30,506 nt of DNA from Sulfurimonas sp. GTDB lineage: Bacteria; Campylobacterota; Campylobacteria; Campylobacterales; Sulfurimonadaceae. The notes below the pieces were generated by a model, which was not told the origin of the DNA, ran no database searches, and was given only the letters and a program-made list of their open reading frames with translations. The position numbers and the translations under genes were made by a program. The stretch lies in contig JAMOMX010000367.1 of assembly GCA_027066935.1 (NCBI GenBank), forward strand, positions 1 to 30,506, written 5' to 3'. Positions 24,446 to 30,506 of this stretch are shown here, piece by piece (position 1 is the stretch's first letter; every line of letters starts with the position of its first letter).

Positions 24446-25364
24446 CTATTTGCTCCGTATTAAATTTTTTATCTATATAATCTTTCATACTTTGCTCTAA
24501 AGGAGCAACAAAAGACACCAACTCTTTGGTAGTTGGATGTAGGAAATGAATTTCGTATGCATGAAGCAAAATTCGTTCCGATTTATCATTTTTATGAGTG
24601 TTGCCATATAGGTGATCACCAATGATATGTCGACTTTTTGTCTCTAAGTGTACACGTATTTGATGAGTGCGTCCAGTAAAAAGTTTACAAGCTATCAATT
24701 GATTTGTTTCATCTTCACTAAGTGCTAAAAAACTAAAAGCTGTTTTTGCATCTTTACCACCATTTTCACAACCCATTTTTAAGCGATTGTTTGAACTTCT
24801 TTTTATAGGTAATTCTATAATTGTTAAATGTTCTTTTAGTGGTGGTTCAATTACAGCAACATAGTAACGACCCATACTCTTATCTTGTAACTGCTCACTT
24901 AAAAACTGGTGTGCTTCATTGTTTTTTGCTACAACCATCACACCACTTGTGCCTTTATCTAAACGATGAACTATACCATGTCTCTCCTCACCACTAATAG
25001 TTGAGAGTCTAATTCCTTTATGTTTCAACCAATCAACAAGCGTAGCATCTTTTACACTTGGAGCCGGATGGACTGTAAGACCTGTTGGTTTATTTATAAC
25101 AAGCACATCATCATCTTCAAAAAGAACTTCAACATCAAAATCAATCTCAAGAGCTTTTTCTTTTTTTGGCTCTGGAAACTCAACTCTAACTTCTTGATCT
25201 ATTTTTAGTTTTACACCTGCTCGTGGTACAAGTTTATTATCTACATATACACACTCTTTTTTTATAAGTTGTGCAACTTGTGAACGGGTCTGTTCTAATT
25301 GCGCTGCTAAAAAAGTATCTAATCTTTCAATTTTTTCAACTACATAACTTTGTATTTTATTCAT
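24390..25364 (-). CDS. Ribosomal large subunit pseudouridine synthase, RluD type
   Basis: A 324-residue RluA-family enzyme: N-terminal S4 RNA-binding domain (~13-60, RLDTFLAAQLEQTRSQVAQLI), then VLVINKPTGLTVHP, the catalytic motif HRLDKGTSG at 133-141 with Asp136, and RYYVAVIEPP, TGRTHQIRVHL and HAYEIHFLHP. An S4 domain together with HRLD points to RluD (uridines in helix 69 of 23S rRNA), though RluC-type specificity cannot be excluded. AAAGG precedes the ATG. It is the first gene of the six-gene operon with the fibronectin lipoprotein, trmB, ftsE, ftsX and the EnvC-like gene, and its last 56 bp are shared with the lipoprotein gene. Confidence 0.9.
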   Translation of the reverse strand: MNKIQSYVVEKIERLDTFLAAQLEQTRSQVAQLIKKECVYVDNKLVPRAGVKLKIDQEVRVEFPEPKKEKALEIDFDVEVLFEDDDVLVINKPTGLTVHPAPSVKDATLVDWLKHKGIRLSTISGEERHGIVHRLDKGTSGVMVVAKNNEAHQFLSEQLQDKSMGRYYVAVIEPPLKEHLTIIELPIKRSSNNRLKMGCENGGKDAKTAFSFLALSEDETNQLIACKLFTGRTHQIRVHLETKSRHIIGDHLYGNTHKNDKSERILLHAYEIHFLHPTTKELVSFVAPLEQSMKDYIDKKFNTEQIDEIINPEFIIHSFTNINS

Positions 25365-25381
25365 CTATATTACCTTTATGC

Positions 25382-25387
25382 TACAAT
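25382..25387 (+). promoter_or_regulatory. -10 box for rodA
   Basis: TATGCTACAATTCTG contains TACAAT with an extended TG, 28 bp upstream of the TTG start in the 51-bp divergent gap with rluD. Confidence 0.5.
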
Positions 25388-25415
25388 TCTGTAATTTTTA
25401 TTTGGAGTATTTAGT

Positions 25416-26528
25416 TTGTGGAGAATTGATAAGCGTATTTTAGCACAATTTGACTTTATTTCTATTGTCCTTATTTTACCTCTAATATTTACTTCACATT
25501 GGCTTATAAATGAAGTAGTACCAATGCTAGCTCAAAAACAGATGGCGTATGTAGGAGTTGCTTTTTTAGCATTTATTTTTGTTTTTTTTCTTCCTATTCG
25601 CCGAATGAGCTGGTTAATTCCTCTAGTATATTGGATAAATATATTGCTCCTTCTTGCAGTTGAGTTTTTTGGTCATGCAAGACTTGGTGCTCAAAGATGG
25701 CTTGAACTTCCATTTGTAAATGCAACCATACAGCCATCTGAATTTGTTAAACCTGCTCTAATCCTTATGTTGGCATATCTTATAAACAAAGTCCCACCTC
25801 CAAAAGATGGATATAGATTAAAACAATTTTTAATTTTAAGTGGATATATATTGTTACCATTCTTTCTAATCGCAAAAGAGCCAGACTTAGGAACAGCGCT
25901 TGTATTATTACTTATTGGCTACGGTGTTTTGTTTTTTATAGGTGTATATTGGAAAATATGGGCTTTTATTGTTGGAGCTATTTTGCTTCTTTCACCACTA
26001 GCATATAAATTTGCACTGCATGATTATCAAAAAGTTCGGATAAAAGACTTTTTAAGTGAAAAACCATCATATCATGTACAACAATCAATTATAGCTATAG
26101 GTTCTGGTGGTTTAACTGGAAAAAGTAAAGAGGATGCTACACAAACACAGATGAGATTTTTGCCAATTGCTACAAGTGATTTTATATTTGCTTTTTTAGT
26201 TGAGCGTAGTGGATTTTTAGGTGCATTGGCTATTATTTTAATTTATGTATTACTCATTTTACATCTGTTGAGTTTAAGTATATTTAATACAGACTACTAC
26301 ATAAAAGTTGTAGCTGTAGCTATATCCTTTATGATATTTATATATATGGGTGTCAATATATCAATGACCATAGGTTACGCCCCAGTAGTAGGGGTTCCAT
26401 TGCCCATGTTTAGTTATGGAGGAAGTAGTTTTTTAAACTTTATAATCCTCTTTGCTATTATGGAGAATCTTATAACATTTAGATATAAAGATCTTTACGA
26501 TGGGCGTGGCACTAAGAGCTTTTTGTAA
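25416..26528 (+). CDS. rodA: SEDS family peptidoglycan glycosyltransferase RodA
   Basis: RodA polymerises peptidoglycan glycan strands during rod elongation together with a class B PBP. The 370-residue protein has about ten membrane helices. Diagnostic segments are GAQRWLELPFVNATIQPSEFVKPA (residues ~91-114), KEPDLGTALVLLLIGYG (154-170), IGSGGLTGKS, FLPIATSDFIFAFLVERSGFLG with the catalytic-type aspartate at 255, and GVPLPMFSYGGSSFLNF near 326-342. RodA is favoured over FtsW by the LPIATSDFIF and LPMFSYGGSS sequences and absence of a long cytoplasmic N-terminus. The start is TTG at 25416 with GGAG 9 nt upstream. No PBP2 gene is nearby. It is divergent from the operon that carries the FtsEX-EnvC genes. 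Confidence 0.88.
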   Translation: MWRIDKRILAQFDFISIVLILPLIFTSHWLINEVVPMLAQKQMAYVGVAFLAFIFVFFLPIRRMSWLIPLVYWINILLLLAVEFFGHARLGAQRWLELPFVNATIQPSEFVKPALILMLAYLINKVPPPKDGYRLKQFLILSGYILLPFFLIAKEPDLGTALVLLLIGYGVLFFIGVYWKIWAFIVGAILLLSPLAYKFALHDYQKVRIKDFLSEKPSYHVQQSIIAIGSGGLTGKSKEDATQTQMRFLPIATSDFIFAFLVERSGFLGALAIILIYVLLILHLLSLSIFNTDYYIKVVAVAISFMIFIYMGVNISMTIGYAPVVGVPLPMFSYGGSSFLNFIILFAIMENLITFRYKDLYDGRGTKSFL

Positions 26529-26634
26529 AATAATATTATAGGGCATAAAATGTCTGTATTGATTGTTGCATGATGTTTTTTAAGGTTTTGCAAGAAGTCT
26601 ATTAAAAAAATGTAATTTGCTTCAACTCACATAT

Positions 26635-26656
26635 CAACTTTTGTTTAAGTTGTTTT
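26635..26656 (+). terminator. Weak hairpin downstream of rodA
   Basis: CAACTT-TTGTTT-AAGTTG followed by TTTT, about 106 bp after the rodA stop. Only six pairs; a tentative terminator. The rest of the 263-bp gap (26529-26791) holds no gene I can support, only the promoter listed next. Confidence 0.3.
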
Positions 26657-26744
26657 CTCGTTCAAATTTGTACTGTTTTTATTATATCAAATTTTGCTGA
26701 TTGGGAACATTGAATTTTCAACTTTTTTAATATATTTTTCATGG

Positions 26745-26750
26745 TATAAT
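26745..26750 (+). promoter_or_regulatory. -10 box for DUF2249-like gene
   Basis: TTTTCATGGTATAATTAAC contains TATAAT with an extended TG, 41 bp upstream of the TTG start. Confidence 0.6.
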
Positions 26751-26791
26751 TAACTTATTTATGCTCACTTACCTTATACGAAGGAAAACAA

Positions 26792-27079
26792 TTGAATAAA
26801 CAAAAAATTGAAATATCGGGTGCTACTATTGATTTTTTTAAATACGAAGAAGATGGCTTAACATATTATGAATTTAATGCGACACATTGCTCACCTCCAG
26901 AACCAATGGTTAATGCTATGAGTGGTTTGAGAATGTTACAAAGTAAAAGTGATAGGCTTGTAGGTGTGTTCTTTCATGAGCCAACACCACTATATAACAG
27001 ACTGGGTGATCAGTTTACACATGAGGCTATAGCACTAGAGAGTGGAGATTATAAAATAATTTTTAAAAGAGTTGTATAA
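26792..27079 (+). CDS. DUF2249/TusA-like small protein, 95 aa
   Basis: A 95-residue soluble protein. THCSPPEPMVNAMSGLRML (31-49) and FFHEPTPLYNRL (60-71) match the pattern of DUF2249 proteins as I know it: PPEPM, then a helix, then HEP-x-PLY before a final strand (YKIIFKRV). DUF2249 shares the two-layer fold of TusA/SirA, whose active site reads CPEP; here Cys33 sits two residues before the Pro-Pro. A role in sulfur transfer or nitrosative stress, as suggested for relatives, is only inference. The start is TTG at 26792 with AAGGAAAA upstream. It has its own promoter and lies 86 bp before ccsBA. Confidence 0.7.
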   Translation: MNKQKIEISGATIDFFKYEEDGLTYYEFNATHCSPPEPMVNAMSGLRMLQSKSDRLVGVFFHEPTPLYNRLGDQFTHEAIALESGDYKIIFKRVV

Positions 27080-27136
27080 CAACCTTAATATTTTCAAATA
27101 ACTACACTATTTAACCCTTTATTAGCTAATACTAAT

Positions 27137-27142
27137 TATAAT
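27137..27142 (+). promoter_or_regulatory. -10 box for ccsBA
   Basis: ACTAATTATAATGTC contains TATAAT 23 bp upstream of the ATG; AAGGG at 27156-27160 is the ribosome-binding site. Confidence 0.5.
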
Positions 27143-27165
27143 GTCTTTTTTTATTAAGGGATATT

Positions 27166-30100
27166 ATGAAACAACTTTTAAATCTTTTAGGCTCCATGAA
27201 AACTACAGCAATTTTAATGATAATTTTTGCTTTTTTTTCAGGTTATGCAACATTTATAGAGAACGATTATGGAATAATGACAGCAAAGGCTGAAATTTAC
27301 AACGCTAGATGGTTTGAAGTGCTTATGCTAATTTTAGTAATTAATCTAACAATTAATATATTTAAATATAAAATGTTTACTATGAAAAAAGCACCTTTAT
27401 TTATTTTTCATACTGCTTTTATAATAATACTAATTGGTGCTGCTATCACTAGATATATTGGATATGAGGGTACTATGCATATTCGTGAGGGTACAAAATC
27501 AAACACTATGTCTAGTTCTGATACTTATTTTACAGTAACAGCTACTGCTAACTCTAAAAAAGCTTCTACCCAAGAGAGTTTATACTTATCAAAAAGATCT
27601 TCTAACTCTATAACTTCATCGCTTGAAGTTAATGGTAAGAGGGTTGATGTTGAGTTGATAAAATATATTCCAGATGCAATTGAAAAGCTTGTTGTTAGTG
27701 ATGAGGGTGTAGCTGCATTGGAGTTAATGGTAACAGGTGAAGATAAAAGTAAAGCAATTACACTAAAAGAGGGTTCATTTTATGAATTTGATTCATATAT
27801 TATTGATTTTAATTCAAACAAAGAGTTTTCTAAAGAAGCTATCTCAATTTTTATAAAAGATGATAAACTTTTTATGAAGCATACAAATAATTTACAATAT
27901 TTAAATATGGACAATAGATTAGATGGTTTACTAGAAGCTAATGATAATCAAATATTTAATACAAGAACTCTATACTCAGATGAAAATATTGGTTTTGTTT
28001 TGAAAAATTTCTATCTTCATTCTAAAAATGAGATAACATCTAATCCAAATGCTTCCCCTCAAAGTCCAGGTATGGATGCTTTGTTGTTTAATGTAACTGT
28101 AGATGGTGTATCAGAAGAAGTTATGGTGTTTGGTCAAGCTGGTCGTATGGCAAAAGAATCTCATAATATTATTAATGGTGTTGATATACATCTCTCTTAT
28201 GGTTCAAAACTACTAACAATCCCTTTTTATGTATACTTAAAAGATTTTCAAATGGATAGATACCCTGGTTCTATGAGTCCATCTTCTTATGCTAGTGAAG
28301 TGAAACTTATAGATGATGAGCAAAATATCAGTTTTGATTATAGAATATTTATGAATAATATTTTAGAGCATCGTGGATTTAGATTTTTTCAATCATCTTA
28401 CGACATGGATGAAAAAGGTACTGTTTTATCTGTAAACAATGATCCAGGAACTCTTCCATCTTACTTAGGTTATTTACTTCTAGGTATTGGGATGTTCTGG
28501 TCACTTTTTTCAAAATCAAATAGATTTTCAAAATTGGCTAAAAAAGCAAAAGATATAAGTGAAAAAAATGTAGCTGCTATATTAATTTCGCTTGGATTAT
28601 TAACTACTATCACACCACTAGAGGCACAAGATTTGAACCCTACTGTACAAAGGGTGATTAGTTTTGATAAAGTTCATGCAAATAAATTTGGTGCTTTAAT
28701 TATTCAAGATGCTGCTGGTAGGATGAAGCCACTTGATACATTAGCAACTGAAATTATGGCAAAACTACATAATTCAAATAGTCTAAAAATAGGTAAATAT
28801 ACATTAACACCAAATCAAGTAATACTTGGAATGATGGTAGCTCCAGAGCCTTATCGCAACATTAAAATTATTAAAACAAAAAATGAAGATATAAATAGAG
28901 CAATTGGTACAACACTAGATGCAAAGTATGCTTCTTTTTCACAGTTTTTTGATGATCCAGCACAAACAAGAGGATATAAATTAAGAAACCTTGTGGATGA
29001 AGCGAATAGAAAGCAACCAAAAGATAGAAACAAAGTAGATAAAGAGGTCTTAAAAGTTGATGAGCGTGTAAATATTACATATTCAGTATTTACAGGTCAG
29101 TTGGTTCAAATATGGCCAAAACCAAATGATGAAAATAACAAATGGTTTGGAACTATAGAGTCGCTTCAAACCTTTAATCCTGAGAATGGATTAAGAGTTA
29201 GAGATTTAGCATTTGCATATTTTACAGCTATTGATAATGCTATTAAAAATTCTGATTGGAGTGAAGCAGATAAAGCTTTAGTTGATATTTCAAATCATCA
29301 AGTAAAATATTCTAATGGAGTATATCCAAGTAAGGGGAGAATATCGGCTGAGATGTTCTACAATAAAGCAAATATATTTGAAAGACTTTATCCGCTTTAT
29401 CTTTTACTTGGTTTTGTATTGTTGATTTTTAGTTTTACAAAGATTTTAAAACCGAGCTTTAATATAAAGATTTATTCAAAAGTTACCCTTTGGTTATTGA
29501 TAGTATTTTTTATAATACATACATTTGGTTTAGGTCTTCGTTGGTATATTTCTGAACATGCACCATGGAGTAACGGATATGAATCTATGATATATATTGG
29601 TTGGGCTACGATTTTAGCTGGTTTTATATTTTCAAAACGCTCACCTATGACTATGGCATCAACAGCTATATTAACAGGGCTTATTTTATTTGTGGCACAT
29701 CTAAACTGGATGAATCCTCAAATAACAACCTTAGTTCCTGTTTTAAATTCGTACTGGTTAAGTATACATGTATCTTTGATTACTGCTAGTTATGGCTTTT
29801 TAGGTCTTGGTGCACTTCTTGGATTTATGGTTTTAATACTGTTTATTTTAAAAAGAAAATCAAATGAAAAGCATATATCAAATTCTATTAAAGAGTTAAA
29901 TGCAATAAACGAGATGAGTCTTATGGTTGGAGTAGTGTTACTTACTATTGGAAATTTTCTTGGTGGAGTTTGGGCTAATGAGAGTTGGGGAAGATACTGG
30001 GGTTGGGATCCAAAAGAGACTTGGACTTTAGTAACAATCTTAGTTTATGCGTTAGTTCTTCACCTAAGATTTATCAAAACATTATATACAGAATTTAACT

Positions 30101-30294
30101 TTGCAGTGGTTTCGTTGCTCTCATTTTCATCAGTAATTATGACTTATTTTGGTGTAAATTATTATCTAGCAGGATTGCACTCTTACGCTAAAGGTGACCC
30201 AATACCAGTACCTGACTTTGTGCCAATAACTTATGCAATACTATTTGTAATTATTATTTTAGCTTTTAGAAATAGAAAGTTAAATAAGGTTTAA
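27166..30294 (+). CDS. ccsA: Fused cytochrome c biogenesis protein CcsBA
   Basis: A 1042-residue system II cytochrome c synthetase, which exports haem and attaches it to apocytochrome c in the periplasm. The N-terminal ~450 residues are CcsB/ResB-like: TM1 near 10-28, TM2 near 45-65, FIFHTAFIIILIGAAITRYIG with a membrane histidine near 87 (first part of TM3), a large periplasmic domain, and TM4 near 435-450. A soluble linker (~490-740) follows. The C-terminal CcsA part has the first periplasmic haem histidine in EHAPWSNGYESM (~798), a membrane histidine in SIHVSLITASYGF (~867), the haem-binding WWD motif WGRYWGWDPKETW (~941-953) and the second periplasmic histidine in AGLHSYAKGDP (~1004). All key residues are intact. 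The fusion is characteristic of Campylobacterota. Confidence 0.94.
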   Translation: MKQLLNLLGSMKTTAILMIIFAFFSGYATFIENDYGIMTAKAEIYNARWFEVLMLILVINLTINIFKYKMFTMKKAPLFIFHTAFIIILIGAAITRYIGYEGTMHIREGTKSNTMSSSDTYFTVTATANSKKASTQESLYLSKRSSNSITSSLEVNGKRVDVELIKYIPDAIEKLVVSDEGVAALELMVTGEDKSKAITLKEGSFYEFDSYIIDFNSNKEFSKEAISIFIKDDKLFMKHTNNLQYLNMDNRLDGLLEANDNQIFNTRTLYSDENIGFVLKNFYLHSKNEITSNPNASPQSPGMDALLFNVTVDGVSEEVMVFGQAGRMAKESHNIINGVDIHLSYGSKLLTIPFYVYLKDFQMDRYPGSMSPSSYASEVKLIDDEQNISFDYRIFMNNILEHRGFRFFQSSYDMDEKGTVLSVNNDPGTLPSYLGYLLLGIGMFWSLFSKSNRFSKLAKKAKDISEKNVAAILISLGLLTTITPLEAQDLNPTVQRVISFDKVHANKFGALIIQDAAGRMKPLDTLATEIMAKLHNSNSLKIGKYTLTPNQVILGMMVAPEPYRNIKIIKTKNEDINRAIGTTLDAKYASFSQFFDDPAQTRGYKLRNLVDEANRKQPKDRNKVDKEVLKVDERVNITYSVFTGQLVQIWPKPNDENNKWFGTIESLQTFNPENGLRVRDLAFAYFTAIDNAIKNSDWSEADKALVDISNHQVKYSNGVYPSKGRISAEMFYNKANIFERLYPLYLLLGFVLLIFSFTKILKPSFNIKIYSKVTLWLLIVFFIIHTFGLGLRWYISEHAPWSNGYESMIYIGWATILAGFIFSKRSPMTMASTAILTGLILFVAHLNWMNPQITTLVPVLNSYWLSIHVSLITASYGFLGLGALLGFMVLILFILKRKSNEKHISNSIKELNAINEMSLMVGVVLLTIGNFLGGVWANESWGRYWGWDPKETWTLVTILVYALVLHLRFIKTLYTEFNFAVVSLLSFSSVIMTYFGVNYYLAGLHSYAKGDPIPVPDFVPITYAILFVIIILAFRNRKLNKV

Positions 30295-30297
30295 TAT

Positions 30298-30359
30298 GTC
30301 ATTCTGAACTTGATTCAGAATCTAAATTATGTGAGATCCTGAATCAAGTTCAGGATGAC
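30298..30359. repeat. REP-like palindrome after ccsBA
   Basis: Two 26-nt arms (30298-30323 and 30334-30359) with core CTGAACTTGATTCAG are complementary at 24 of 26 positions, with a 10-nt loop. It starts 3 bp after the ccsBA stop. Similar GTCAT-CCTGAACTTG-TTCAGGAT palindromes are widespread dispersed elements in bacterial genomes. Here it may also act as a transcription terminator or mRNA stabiliser. Confidence 0.85.
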
Positions 30360-30378
30360 GAAATATAAGGAGCGATAT

Positions 30379-30506
30379 TTGTTATTTAAAGGCTTTAGTA
30401 AAAAAACTTTAGTGTTTTTAAAGGCCATAAAAAAGAACAACAATAAAGAGTGGTTTGAAGCAAATAGAGATCAATATAATAAATATATATTAAACCCATC
30501 TCGCCT
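30379..30506 (+). CDS. DUF2461 (TIGR02453) family protein, 5' end only
   Basis: The frame opens at a TTG (30379) with AAGGAG 6 nt upstream and runs off the end of the window after 42 codons. The start FKGFSKKTLVFLKAIKKNNN followed by KEWFEANRDQYNKYILNP matches the N-terminus of DUF2461, in which FxGF, NN-x-KEWFEANR and a following tyrosine are conserved. The family has about 220 residues and no settled function. The REP-like palindrome lies between this gene and ccsBA. Confidence 0.8.
   Translation, partial: MLFKGFSKKTLVFLKAIKKNNNKEWFEANRDQYNKYILNPSR

Noticed and set aside
26529..26791. Small RNA or extra gene between rodA and the DUF2249-like gene
   Set aside because: Only very short frames without ribosome-binding sites and one 6-bp hairpin are present; I saw no known RNA family.
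1..30506. CRISPR array, insertion sequence, prophage or defence system
   Set aside because: No regularly spaced repeats with unique spacers, no transposase or integrase gene and no tRNA attachment site were seen; every sizeable gene has a housekeeping, efflux or signalling assignment or is a small operon member.

Overview
The window is AT-rich (roughly 30% G+C by eye), densely packed bacterial DNA. Gene content and architecture point to the Campylobacterota (Epsilonproteobacteria), probably a Sulfurimonas/Sulfuricurvum/Arcobacter-like free-living lineage. Supporting signs are a fused ccsBA cytochrome c synthetase, a short HisG, an unusually long TrmB, DXP-type vitamin B6 genes (pdxA, pdxJ), and promoters that mostly show a good extended -10 box and no clear -35. 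Species cannot be fixed from the sequence alone. No tRNA, rRNA, CRISPR array, insertion sequence or phage gene was seen, and no gene-free stretch exceeds 300 bp.

Left part (1-8174): the 5' part of pyrD (minus strand) is divergent from a DJ-1/PfpI gene followed by an HD-GYP phosphodiesterase gene. A convergent hairpin separates these from a four-gene minus-strand efflux operon (outer-membrane channel, periplasmic adaptor, RND pump). The pump is encoded as two half-size genes joined by a TAATG stop/start overlap. Its upstream region carries near-identical sequence blocks at an exact 22-bp period. A DUF4395-like membrane protein gene lies divergently.

Middle (8703-19077): a compact plus-strand operon (unknown 106-aa protein, coaX, hisG, a SAM methyltransferase) meets a minus-strand operon (thioredoxin-fold YyaL-like protein, a 34-aa lipoprotein, pdxJ, pdxA) tail to tail with a 12-bp overlap. 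Next come a response regulator with an HD-GYP output domain, then proC with a DMT-family exporter, then thrC on the minus strand. This is mostly cofactor (CoA, PLP) and amino acid (His, Pro, Thr) metabolism plus c-di-GMP turnover.

Right part (19214-30506): a tightly overlapping six-gene minus-strand operon runs rluD, a fibronectin-III lipoprotein, trmB, ftsE, ftsX and an EnvC-like gene. It places the FtsEX-EnvC septal amidase activation module directly behind two RNA-modification genes. Divergent from it are rodA (SEDS glycosyltransferase for cell elongation), a small DUF2249/TusA-like protein, and the 1042-aa CcsBA. A REP-like palindrome follows ccsBA, and the 5' end of a DUF2461-type gene closes the window.

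No clearly new defence or mobile system is present. The items most worth a second look are the gene-split RND pump, the 22-bp-phased repeats in front of its operon, the tiny lipoprotein ahead of pdxJ, and the 56-bp overlap in which a lipoprotein signal peptide is encoded inside the 3' end of rluD.
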